A stretch of DNA of 10,745 nt from Fimbriimonadaceae bacterium (lineage in GTDB: Bacteria; Armatimonadota; Fimbriimonadia; Fimbriimonadales; Fimbriimonadaceae), in NCBI GenBank assembly GCA_020851885.1, contig JADZBW010000287.1, forward strand, positions 1 to 10,745. The letters run 5' to 3'. The notes under the pieces were generated by a model. That model did no database searches. It was given only the letters and a program-made list of their open reading frames with translations, and had not been told where the DNA came from. How positions within the stretch are numbered: position 1 is the stretch's first letter; each line of letters begins with the position of its first letter. Shown here in pieces: positions 1 to 6,910 of this stretch. Made by a program: the position numbers and the translations under genes.

Positions 1-939
1 GTTGATAATTTCTAACTGTATGGCGACCTTATCATTTGGTTTATCAAACCCAACTTCACATTCCAGAATGTAGTCAGAATATGCGGGAAGTGATTTTATA
101 AATCTGAGCGCGTTTGCACTTCGGATGCCAAGCTGTTTTATGTGTACGCCTTGATTGTTACACATCTCTGAAATATTGGTGTCGGCATGAGTGCTCGCCA
201 GGTAATGGGTAACGACGCTCTCACTGTCACCCGTCATCAGCGTGGAGCCCTTGGCCAGGTATAGGGCCTTGGTGCACAGCGCCTTAATCGCCGCCATGTT
301 ATGACTCACAAACAACACCGTCCGACCGTCTTGCCGACTCACATCCTGCATCTTCCCCAAACACTTCTTCTGGAACTGCGCGTCGCCAACCGCCAAGACT
401 TCATCCACAATCAAAATCTCAGGATTCAGGTGCGCGGCAACGGCAAACGCCAGTCGCACATACATCCCCGAGCTATAGCGCTTCACCGGGGTATCCAGGA
501 ACTTCTCCACCTCGGCAAAGTCCACAATCGCATCAAACTGCCGATCGATCTCCCGACGCCGCATCCCAAGAATCGCGCCGTTCAGATAAATATTCTCACG
601 CCCCGTCAACTCGGGATGGAAGCCCGTTCCAACCTCCAGCAAAGACCCTACTCGGCCATAAACATGCACCTCGCCAGACGTAGGCTCCGTAATGCGAGAC
701 AGAATCTTCAAGAGGGTCGACTTCCCCGCCCCGTTCCGGCCGATAACGCCCAACACCTCGCCCTTCTTGACGTCGAACGAGACGTCGTCCAGGGCCCGAA
801 AGGTCTCGACTTCCTTCTTGCGGAACAGACCCTTTACTGAATCCGCGACCGCGTCGGTCACACGATTGTGCCGCTCCGCGTTGTGGAGGATCTGATACTC
901 CTTGGTCAGCCCGCGCACACTCAGTGCCAGATCGCTCAT
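1..939 (-). CDS. wzt: Polysaccharide ABC exporter, ATP-binding subunit (Wzt type), 3' end beyond window
   Basis: This is the ATPase that powers export of a lipid-linked polysaccharide across the inner membrane together with the adjacent Wzm-type permease. The ORF opens at ATG 939 and stays open for 313 codons to position 1, so the C terminus is missing. Visible motifs are Walker A GRNGAGKST (residues 67-75), the signature YSSGM (155-159, the variant usual in this subfamily instead of LSGGQ), Walker B ILIVDE (175-180) and the switch His in VSHN (H213). From about residue 255 a second domain begins that resembles the Wzt C-terminal carbohydrate-binding domain of O-antigen exporters, which recognises the glycan end. 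The start lies 12 bp after the permease stop, so the two are surely co-transcribed. The sequence for the C-terminal domain is markedly AT-rich (69 G+C in bases 1-180, against 72 in the 120 bases 181-300), suggesting domain exchange. Confidence 0.95.
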   Translation of the reverse strand, partial: MSDLALSVRGLTKEYQILHNAERHNRVTDAVADSVKGLFRKKEVETFRALDDVSFDVKKGEVLGVIGRNGAGKSTLLKILSRITEPTSGEVHVYGRVGSLLEVGTGFHPELTGRENIYLNGAILGMRRREIDRQFDAIVDFAEVEKFLDTPVKRYSSGMYVRLAFAVAAHLNPEILIVDEVLAVGDAQFQKKCLGKMQDVSRQDGRTVLFVSHNMAAIKALCTKALYLAKGSTLMTGDSESVVTHYLASTHADTNISEMCNNQGVHIKQLGIRSANALRFIKSLPAYSDYILECEVGFDKPNDKVAIQLEIIN

Positions 940-951
940 CGGCTACCCCAA

Positions 952-1791
952 CTAAATGACATCGGCAAATTTCCTTTCGGCGCGCTGAAACATCATCGCC
1001 CCCCATATAAACAGCAAGATACTTGCCAATGCGCTGAAAATCACCGAATTCCAGTGCTGAATCGGGGTTCCCAAGACCGCCCAGCGGAACGATTCCACCA
1101 CCCCGGTCATCGGGTTATAGGCGATCACCGCTTGCGCCCTGGCGGGCAGGCTGGCCACCGCATAGGCCACGGGCGTGCCCCACATTAAGAAGTTAATAAA
1201 CACCGGGATCACAAATTTGACGTCGCGAAACGTAACGTTAAGCGCCGCCGCCCAAAGCCCGACCCCAAGCGCCATCATCACCGCCATGAGCATTGCGACT
1301 GGCAGGAAGAAGATGCTGGCGGTCAAGGGAATCTTAAACAAGACAAGCAGAACAACCAGCAAGATGCTGGACACGCAGAAATCGAGCAGTACGCCATAGA
1401 CGGTCGAGAGCGGCAGGATCATCCTTGGGAAATAGATCTTGCTCACCAAATGGGCATTGCCCACCATCGAGTCGCTGGACTTCTGGAGAATTTGGGCGAA
1501 GACGTTCCAAACCATCAATCCCGCGAAGCTGAATGCGAAGTAGGGCACCTTGTCGCTTCCCGTCGAGAGCTTTGCCACAGACCCAAAAATGAAGCTGAAG
1601 AGCCCGGCCCCGATAAGCGGCTGCAAGACGACCCAGATCACCCCGACCGCGGTCTGGCGATAGCGGAGTTTGACGTCTCGGAACGCAAGGGTGTTCAGCA
1701 GGTCGCGGAACTCCCATAACTCGCGAATGGGAAGAGCCTGCCAACCGCTCTTCTTGCGAATAGTCAGATGGGGAATCGCTTGCTCGCTCAT
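952..1791 (-). CDS. wzm: Polysaccharide ABC exporter, permease subunit (Wzm type, ABC-2 family)
   Basis: This is an integral inner-membrane protein of 279 residues that forms the translocation channel for a polysaccharide or O-antigen-type glycan and pairs with the Wzt-type ATPase encoded next. It has the family layout: a cytoplasmic N terminus, the conserved stretch FRDVKLRYRQTAVGVIW (about 37-53) leading into the first membrane segment, and about six hydrophobic segments (roughly 50-70, 85-103, 131-152, 158-184, 193-212, 248-267). The internal NVTFRDVKF (185-193) and the C-terminal ERKFADVI ending are also typical of ABC-2 polysaccharide permeases. Length is normal for the family (about 260-280). 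The ATG at 1791 lies 8 bp after the stop of the co-polymerase gene, and the ATPase follows after 12 bp, so the three form one operon. No good Shine-Dalgarno is visible, so translation may be coupled to the upstream gene. Confidence 0.95.
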   Translation of the reverse strand: MSEQAIPHLTIRKKSGWQALPIRELWEFRDLLNTLAFRDVKLRYRQTAVGVIWVVLQPLIGAGLFSFIFGSVAKLSTGSDKVPYFAFSFAGLMVWNVFAQILQKSSDSMVGNAHLVSKIYFPRMILPLSTVYGVLLDFCVSSILLVVLLVLFKIPLTASIFFLPVAMLMAVMMALGVGLWAAALNVTFRDVKFVIPVFINFLMWGTPVAYAVASLPARAQAVIAYNPMTGVVESFRWAVLGTPIQHWNSVIFSALASILLFIWGAMMFQRAERKFADVI

Positions 1792-1799
1792 AGGACGAA

Positions 1800-3809
1800 T
1801 TAAGCCGCTCCATTCATCGCCACGCCAAGGACACGGGCATTGACCTGGCGAAGCGAGTCGATTCCCTTGCGGATCGCGGTGCGTTTGGTCGATCCCGACT
1901 TGGCAACGAACAGGACCGATTCCGCGACGTTGGAAAGGACGAGTGCGTCTGCGCCGGCTCCGCAGTTCGGCGCGTCGAAGATCACGAGATCGGAGCCGTC
2001 GGCCAGCTTCCGCATGAAGGCGGTCATGGCAGGAGATGCAAAGAGCTCGGCAGGACTCATCACCTGGGTTCCGCAGGTCAGCACGTGGAGACCTGGAATC
2101 ATCGTCGAGTGCAGGCTTTCTTCGAGCGTTGCATGTCCCATCACAACGTCGGTGAGGCCAGGTTTACCAGCGATGTTCATTTTCTTGTGAATCATCGGGT
2201 TGCGAATGTTCCCGTCGACAAGAATGACACGCCGTCCTTCGCCAGATGCCGCCACCGCGAGGTTGCAGGCAAACTCCGTCTTGCCTTCATTCGGCCCACT
2301 GCTGGTGACCACGATCGACTTAACTGGGCTCTCAAGCGTCGAGAACAACAAGTTGAATCGAAGCACTCGATAGTTCTCCAACATGCGATCGTTGAGGGGA
2401 GCGATCGCCGTTGTCGGCCCTCGACGAGGCAGCTGGGGAATCTCGCCTAATGAGGGAAGACCGGTAAGGCCGTAGATCTCGTCGGTCGAAGTGACCTTGT
2501 CCTCCACACTATCCTTCAGGAGGGCAAATCCGACGGCGCAGAAGGCGCCCATAAAGAACGCAAGCAACAGATATTGGAGGTCCTTGGGCTTGACGATCTC
2601 AGGCTCGCTTGGTGCCGCTAGGACGTTGGAAGACTCTGCATTCGAGCTTTTTCGTATATTGAGTGCGTCCAGTGTGTTCTGCAGGCTAAGTAGCTTGGCC
2701 TTGCTATCGGAAACCGCTTGCTCCAGCTCACTTTGTTTGGGTTCGATGACCTGATACGCCTTCAAGTCGGCGGCGAATTTCGCTGAGTTCCTGCGAGCTT
2801 CGTCGAGCTGCTTCTGAGCTTCCGCAAGAGCAATCCTTGCCTGCGCAATCTGGAAGTCATACGAGTTCAAATCCGGGTTTGTCAGACTTGTCTTGGTATC
2901 GATCTCCTTCGGCAGGTTCTTCAACTGGCGTTCTTTGGCGGCGATCTGGGCATCAAGCTCGACCATCTGAGGATTGTCGTCGAGGAATGTGACGGACAGC
3001 CGGCTTCGCTGAGCCTTCAAATCGTCGATCTGGTTGTGGAGTTCAAATCGCTCCCGACTTGTCGTTTGCGAGCTGTTTGAGACCATGCTTCCCGCCTCTT
3101 TTCGACGCTCGCTCTCTGTGGCCGAAAGTCTCTCTTGGGCAAGCTTTACGGCGGTTTCGCCCTTGACCACTTCAACTTCGGCGTCGCTTGCCTTTTTGCT
3201 TCGATCTCCACCTTCACCTTCAAGAGGCTGTAATTGGCGGGAGTTTCTGTATTCCTGCAGCTCTTTCTGGGCCCCCTTTAAACCGTCTTTCTCAGCCAAC
3301 AACTGAGTCTCGACAAAGCGCCTGGCCATTTCGACGTCCGTCGCCTGATTGTCGGCGGTGTACTTCTTGTAGTAATCCGGAATCGCCGCGGCGACTGTTT
3401 TCGCCAGCAATGGGTCCGTCGATTCCACGTTGATGTTGAGGACGTTCGTGTCGCCGACCTGGTCCACTTTGACTTTGGACAGAGTTTGAGCATTGGCCGG
3501 CATCTGGATCCTGTTTGCTTCTTTGTCCCAATACTTGTCATCGAACATGACTGGGCTCTGCAGAATCTGCATCTGAGTTGGGATGCTAACCGTGGGTCCC
3601 TGCATGGTGACGGACCCGACGGGATCATTGCTGCTGCGAGCTTGGGCAATGGCGATTGTCGTCGTCGTCCTGTACACGGGCGTCGTCAACACCACCGCCG
3701 CATAGCCCAGGCACAAACTGCCAATCAGGATCGTCGCAATCCAATACCGCTGTCTACGGAAGATTCCAAGGACATCCTTCAGGGTGAGTTGTCGCGGCAC
3801 GTTATCCAT
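1800..3809 (-). CDS. Wzc/GumC-like polysaccharide co-polymerase with BY-kinase-like domain
   Basis: This is an inner-membrane protein (669 residues) of the chain-length determinant/bacterial tyrosine kinase family. I chose ATG 3809 because GGAAAG lies 8 bases ahead of it; a TTG at 3830 would add 7 residues. Layout: first membrane segment about 24-43, a periplasmic region with long coiled-coil stretches (about 165-380), a Pro-containing APSEPEIVKPK run and second membrane segment (about 413-431), then a cytoplasmic P-loop domain. In that domain I see the oligomerisation motif EX2RX2R (E478, R481, R484), Walker A SGPNEGKT (504-511), Walker A' VILVDGNIRNP (528-538) and Walker B LVIFDAP (608-614). 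Two oddities: the second Asp of Walker A' is Asn534, and the protein ends at VLGVAMNGAA without the C-terminal tyrosine cluster that BY-kinases autophosphorylate. It may therefore be a nucleotide-binding regulator rather than an active kinase. It heads the operon with wzm and wzt. Confidence 0.9.
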   Translation of the reverse strand: MDNVPRQLTLKDVLGIFRRQRYWIATILIGSLCLGYAAVVLTTPVYRTTTTIAIAQARSSNDPVGSVTMQGPTVSIPTQMQILQSPVMFDDKYWDKEANRIQMPANAQTLSKVKVDQVGDTNVLNINVESTDPLLAKTVAAAIPDYYKKYTADNQATDVEMARRFVETQLLAEKDGLKGAQKELQEYRNSRQLQPLEGEGGDRSKKASDAEVEVVKGETAVKLAQERLSATESERRKEAGSMVSNSSQTTSRERFELHNQIDDLKAQRSRLSVTFLDDNPQMVELDAQIAAKERQLKNLPKEIDTKTSLTNPDLNSYDFQIAQARIALAEAQKQLDEARRNSAKFAADLKAYQVIEPKQSELEQAVSDSKAKLLSLQNTLDALNIRKSSNAESSNVLAAPSEPEIVKPKDLQYLLLAFFMGAFCAVGFALLKDSVEDKVTSTDEIYGLTGLPSLGEIPQLPRRGPTTAIAPLNDRMLENYRVLRFNLLFSTLESPVKSIVVTSSGPNEGKTEFACNLAVAASGEGRRVILVDGNIRNPMIHKKMNIAGKPGLTDVVMGHATLEESLHSTMIPGLHVLTCGTQVMSPAELFASPAMTAFMRKLADGSDLVIFDAPNCGAGADALVLSNVAESVLFVAKSGSTKRTAIRKGIDSLRQVNARVLGVAMNGAA

Positions 3810-3883
3810 TCTTTCTGCTTTCCAAACCAATCCAATCAGCCCGCAAGTTCAGGGCCAAAACACTTAACTGCATTGTTCCACAA

Positions 3884-3916
3884 CAAAAAGGGAACCCACC
3901 AGGTTCCAGCGAACCT
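3884..3916 (-). terminator. Terminator or attenuator: two competing hairpins plus T run
   Basis: Read on the minus strand, AGGTTC (3916-3911), GGAACC (3907-3902) and GGTTCC (3896-3891) follow one another. The middle segment can pair with the first (6-bp stem, 4-base loop) or with the last (6-bp stem, 5-base loop). The second hairpin is followed by CTTTTTG, as in an intrinsic terminator. It lies about 80 bp after the glycosyltransferase stop and about 75 bp before the co-polymerase start. It could simply end the glycosyltransferase transcript, or act as an attenuator controlling read-through into the export genes. The alternative pairing is seen in the sequence; its regulatory role is inference. 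Confidence 0.5.
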
Positions 3917-3994
3917 GTCAAGAGAGGCGCATAAACCTATACAATTGGACGTGTCGACGCTACAAATGTTCTTACGCAGATCCTTAAATGGCCA

Positions 3995-5347
3995 CTAGAC
4001 CTTGGCCCGCGACCGCTTGACGAGTGCCTCTTCCGCCAACTTGCGGCGATCGGAAACCTCATCTTTGGCCCTGACATTCGAGTCATCCAAAGGGAGATTC
4101 ACCCGCGCCTTCTGCTTCAGGATGGATGTGAAAACACAGTGGTACGAGGCGACGGAGTCCTGAATCGTGTAATTCTCCACAAAGGCTCGGCGACCATTGG
4201 CTCCCAACTCGTCTACTTGCTCGCCCATGGCCAACATCGATCGAAGCGCCTCGGTCAGTGCATGAGAATCGCCCGGAGGAACGACTTTGCCGCAGTCGTG
4301 TTCTTTGATGCACATCGCCAGTTCAGAAGCTTCGCGGGCCACTGCCAAAGTTGGCCTGCCTGCCGCCAGAATCGAATAGAACTTGCTGGGCACACAGGTG
4401 CCCTCGATCCCGTCTTCCATCGTAACAAAGCAAGCATCGGCCTTGGCCAAGAGCTGAACGTACTCGTCAGACGACACCGGATCCATGATCGTCACATTGG
4501 CGATCTTCTCGTCGCGCACTCTCATCTCAAGGTGTTTGCGCTTGGCGCCATTTCCGACGATCTTGAAAGAAAATGGCTCGCTCTGAAGCGCTTTTGCACA
4601 GTCGAGAAGGGCATCGAAATCGTGGTACCTGCCCAGGTTGCCAGAATAGAGAAGCCTGAACGGATGCTCCTTTGAGAAGGGTCCGGGACGCTCGAATCGA
4701 ACTGCCGACTGCTTTTCTTCCGAGCCAACCGGGATCACATGCGTCTTCTCAGGCGACACGCCGTACTTGGTGATCAGCAGCTTCTTCATGCAGCGACCGA
4801 TCGCCACCACGCCTGCCGCCCCTTGAAGCCACCGACGCTGGGCATAGCCCAATGCCTTTGCCGTAGGATTGCTGGGGGAAATCACGCCGAGCCGAGTGGT
4901 GCGATCCGGCTCGAGGTCATAGATCAAATAGGCGTACGGTATGCGTCGCAGCCGCTTCGCCGCCTTCGCCGCCATTGGCATAAAGGGGGGAGCGGTAGTC
5001 ACCAGCACCAGATCGTATTTGGGACCTGTCACCAACCGCCAAGCGACGCGCGCGGTCAGCATCAAATTGCAAAAAGTTCGCCTCAAGACTCCCTTGTGGT
5101 TCCAATTGGGATGTCCAAAACGGCGGATCGCGATGCCGTTCCAACTGTCCTCATTGGGGAGGCGTCGGTCTGATTTATAGGCTAGCGCGCTGCATTGCAC
5201 GCTCACTTGGTAGCCATAGTCGTCGGTCAAAATTCGGGCGATATCGGATACGGCCTTCCCCGTCCCGCTCTGGCAGTCGGGATAGAAGAACTCCGTCAAG
5301 ACGCATAGCTTGATGCTGTTCCGATCTTCCATTGTTAGCTCGTTCAT
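3995..5347 (-). CDS. Glycosyltransferase, GT4 family (GT-B fold)
   Basis: This predicted cytoplasmic or membrane-associated glycosyltransferase (450 residues) probably adds a sugar during assembly of the glycan exported by the neighbouring genes. The N-terminal half resembles the acceptor-binding GT4 domain (LCVLTEFFYPDCQSGTGKAV at 14-33, and YDLVLVTTAPPFMP about 111-124). The C-terminal half has the donor-binding features of group-1 transferases: RLLYSGNLGRYHDF (231-244), FKIVGNG (261-267) and VPSKFYSILAAGRPTLAV (319-336), close to the WbuB-like subgroup. I do not see a standard EX7E motif; the PSKFYS segment sits in its place. A basic, charged tail follows about residue 415. The start is ATG 5347 or the in-frame ATG 5332; neither has a clear ribosome site. 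The donor sugar cannot be read from sequence. A promoter at 5586-5614 and a small ORF ending 4 bases upstream suggest it is near the front of its transcript. Confidence 0.9.
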   Translation of the reverse strand: MNELTMEDRNSIKLCVLTEFFYPDCQSGTGKAVSDIARILTDDYGYQVSVQCSALAYKSDRRLPNEDSWNGIAIRRFGHPNWNHKGVLRRTFCNLMLTARVAWRLVTGPKYDLVLVTTAPPFMPMAAKAAKRLRRIPYAYLIYDLEPDRTTRLGVISPSNPTAKALGYAQRRWLQGAAGVVAIGRCMKKLLITKYGVSPEKTHVIPVGSEEKQSAVRFERPGPFSKEHPFRLLYSGNLGRYHDFDALLDCAKALQSEPFSFKIVGNGAKRKHLEMRVRDEKIANVTIMDPVSSDEYVQLLAKADACFVTMEDGIEGTCVPSKFYSILAAGRPTLAVAREASELAMCIKEHDCGKVVPPGDSHALTEALRSMLAMGEQVDELGANGRRAFVENYTIQDSVASYHCVFTSILKQKARVNLPLDDSNVRAKDEVSDRRKLAEEALVKRSRAKV

Positions 5348-5351
5348 TCGC

Positions 5352-5552
5352 CTAATACGTTTCGAAGCTATTGACTACGTCGTCCGTAACTTGTTCCTCC
5401 AAACGCCTAAGCCCATCACGCAAAAACTGTACCAAACGCAACGACATGGCCCAAACAAGCCGACGCGACATCGACGTCACAGGAATGATCTGAAGTGACC
5501 CGGCCCATTGCCAATGGACCGAAAAACGAAGTCCCTCACGATAGCAAAGCAT
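5352..5552 (-). CDS. Possible small leader ORF (66 codons) ahead of the glycosyltransferase
   Basis: This short ORF starts at ATG 5552 and stops at 5352, 4 bases before the glycosyltransferase ATG. It begins about 27 bases after the transcription start predicted from the promoter at 5586-5614, so it would be the first reading frame on that mRNA. The predicted peptide is basic and rich in Trp, Leu and Arg (for example SRRLVWAMSLRLVQFL, an amphipathic-looking stretch) and ends in an acidic segment. I recognise no family. There is no convincing Shine-Dalgarno and codon use is not distinctive. It may be a real small protein, a leader whose translation is coupled to the next gene, or just untranslated leader that happens to be open. 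Confidence 0.25.
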   Translation of the reverse strand: MLCYREGLRFSVHWQWAGSLQIIPVTSMSRRLVWAMSLRLVQFLRDGLRRLEEQVTDDVVNSFETY

Positions 5553-5585
5553 TCCCGTCCATCAAGCGCGGACGACTACCATTTC

Positions 5586-5614
5586 ATTATATTTCGCTTG
5601 CGGCTTCATTGCAA
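5586..5614 (-). promoter_or_regulatory. Sigma70-type promoter for the glycosyltransferase transcript
   Basis: On the minus strand a perfect -10 box TATAAT (5591-5586) lies exactly 17 bp after TTGCAA (5614-5609; four of six bases match TTGACA). Transcription would begin near 5579, giving a leader of about 230 bases before the glycosyltransferase ATG. This is the best promoter-like sequence I could find in the window. It sits in the 381-bp gap between divergent genes (5348-5728), in which I found no comparable promoter for the plus-strand gene. Confidence 0.6.
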
Positions 5615-5728
5615 CAAATCTGGCGTCGTCTGGTGAAGATACCAGGTATTTCGGCACCAGCCAGCGCAGTTTTCGACCCGGACTTACACCTGTAAACAAA
5701 GGAATGGACATAATTGGGCATCGTGACG

Positions 5729-6889
5729 ATGGCTCGCCCCCTCCTACTCGTCATTCTCGTTGCCCTGGCGTTACCGGCATTGGCGCGGCAAAACACGACG
5801 CCGTCATTGGGCGACCTCTCCTATCAAGTGCCGGCCGGTTGGTCCAATTCCAAGTCTGACGGCGGAGTTCAGCTTGCGCCGAAGAAGCTTGAGAACTCCC
5901 AACTAATGCTGATCGCGATTGCGCCGGCTGAGGATTACAAAGGCGAGCTGACGCCGAGGTTTCAGAGTATCTGGAAGGCGACGATCTCCAGTCAGGGATT
6001 CGCTGGCGAAGCTGTTCCGACCACCCAAACTTCCAAAGAAGGATGGTCTTTCGCCATCGGCGCGTCAGCGGTGGCCAAGGACGGCAAGTCGATCCTGGCA
6101 ACGCTCTTCGTCGCCCAATACCAAGCCAAGACACAAGCCATCGTCATCCTCGCGGACTCGGCATCCACCATGAACGCCCACTCGGACGAGATCGCCGGGT
6201 TCCTTGGCAGCCTCTCAGTCAAGGGTTACAAAAAGCCCGAAACGAAAACGGATGCCAAGTCCGTCTGGAACGCGACGGAGGGGATCGTCGGGGTTTGGTG
6301 GGGAGCCCGTTCGATGGTGGGAAGCAATGGCCTTGAACTGATGAACGAGCACCTCGTGTTTCTTCCCGGAGGCATCTTCGCTTTCGATTTGCCAATCCGC
6401 GGCATGGATGAATTGGACATGGGCCTGGCCAAGAAGGAGCAATCCAAGATCTGGTTCACCTACTCCGGCAACAATGACAAAGGCAACGTGAACGGGATTA
6501 GCACTCATCCCGAGCCTTTCGGCATCACCACCAAGGGCGCCCTTTCGTTTCTGGGAACCCAATACGGCCGCGCTCGCTGCCCATCCGGTTATCGCCTGGA
6601 AGGGACATACGGAGTCAAGGGTCTGATTCAGCAGACGACGATCTCCTTCTCTGCCGACGGTAAGTTCAATGACCAAGGGACGCTTGCCCAGTGCGATCAG
6701 TTGTCGAACGTCAAGGAACTTGCTCAGCCCGGCAGCGGAACCTATGAGATCCGCAACTTCTCGCTCATCTTGAGCTACTCGGACGGTAGGAAGGCCAAAA
6801 TCAGTTTCTACTTGGCAACTGGCCCAGATGCAGCCACCTCAAAACCCAGCCAAATCGTCATCAATCGTCACCGATTGGGACGGTTCTAG
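5729..6889 (+). CDS. Exported protein of unknown function
   Basis: This predicted secreted or periplasmic protein (386 residues from ATG 5729) begins with a textbook signal peptide: MARP, a hydrophobic core LLLVILVALALP, then ALA with cleavage likely before RQ. In-frame TTG 5714 and GTG 5723 are alternative starts; an AAGGA at 5699-5703 is well spaced for TTG 5714, so the exact start is uncertain. I recognise no named family. The mature N-terminal part (to about residue 165) resembles small beta-rich domains often found after signal peptides. The part from about 185 contains aromatic/Gly strands (GIVGVWWGARS), and near the end a SGTYEIRNFSLILSYSDGRK stretch, a pattern I associate with small beta-barrel/lipocalin-like modules; that is an impression only. 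It is transcribed away from the glycosyltransferase and converges on galE with only 21 bp between stops. No link to polysaccharide export can be shown. Confidence 0.8.
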   Translation: MARPLLLVILVALALPALARQNTTPSLGDLSYQVPAGWSNSKSDGGVQLAPKKLENSQLMLIAIAPAEDYKGELTPRFQSIWKATISSQGFAGEAVPTTQTSKEGWSFAIGASAVAKDGKSILATLFVAQYQAKTQAIVILADSASTMNAHSDEIAGFLGSLSVKGYKKPETKTDAKSVWNATEGIVGVWWGARSMVGSNGLELMNEHLVFLPGGIFAFDLPIRGMDELDMGLAKKEQSKIWFTYSGNNDKGNVNGISTHPEPFGITTKGALSFLGTQYGRARCPSGYRLEGTYGVKGLIQQTTISFSADGKFNDQGTLAQCDQLSNVKELAQPGSGTYEIRNFSLILSYSDGRKAKISFYLATGPDAATSKPSQIVINRHRLGRF

Positions 6890-6910
6890 TTTCACTTGTC
6901 TCATAGAAAT

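Noticed and set aside
301..840. Long plus-strand open frame opposite the Wzt gene
   Set aside because: It lies wholly antisense to a gene with all ABC ATPase motifs and has a composition typical of a shadow frame; the same applies to the other long antisense frames over wzm, the co-polymerase, the glycosyltransferase, galE, int and ardC.
3916..3921. Perfect TTGACA on the minus strand as a -35 box for the co-polymerase operon
   Set aside because: At 16-18 bp spacing there is no -10-like sequence; the hairpins at 3884-3916 occupy that stretch.
5560..5582. GGTAG near the predicted transcription start as an ops/JUMPstart element
   Set aside because: Only the GGTAG core resembles the ops consensus; flanking bases differ and no JUMPstart context is visible.
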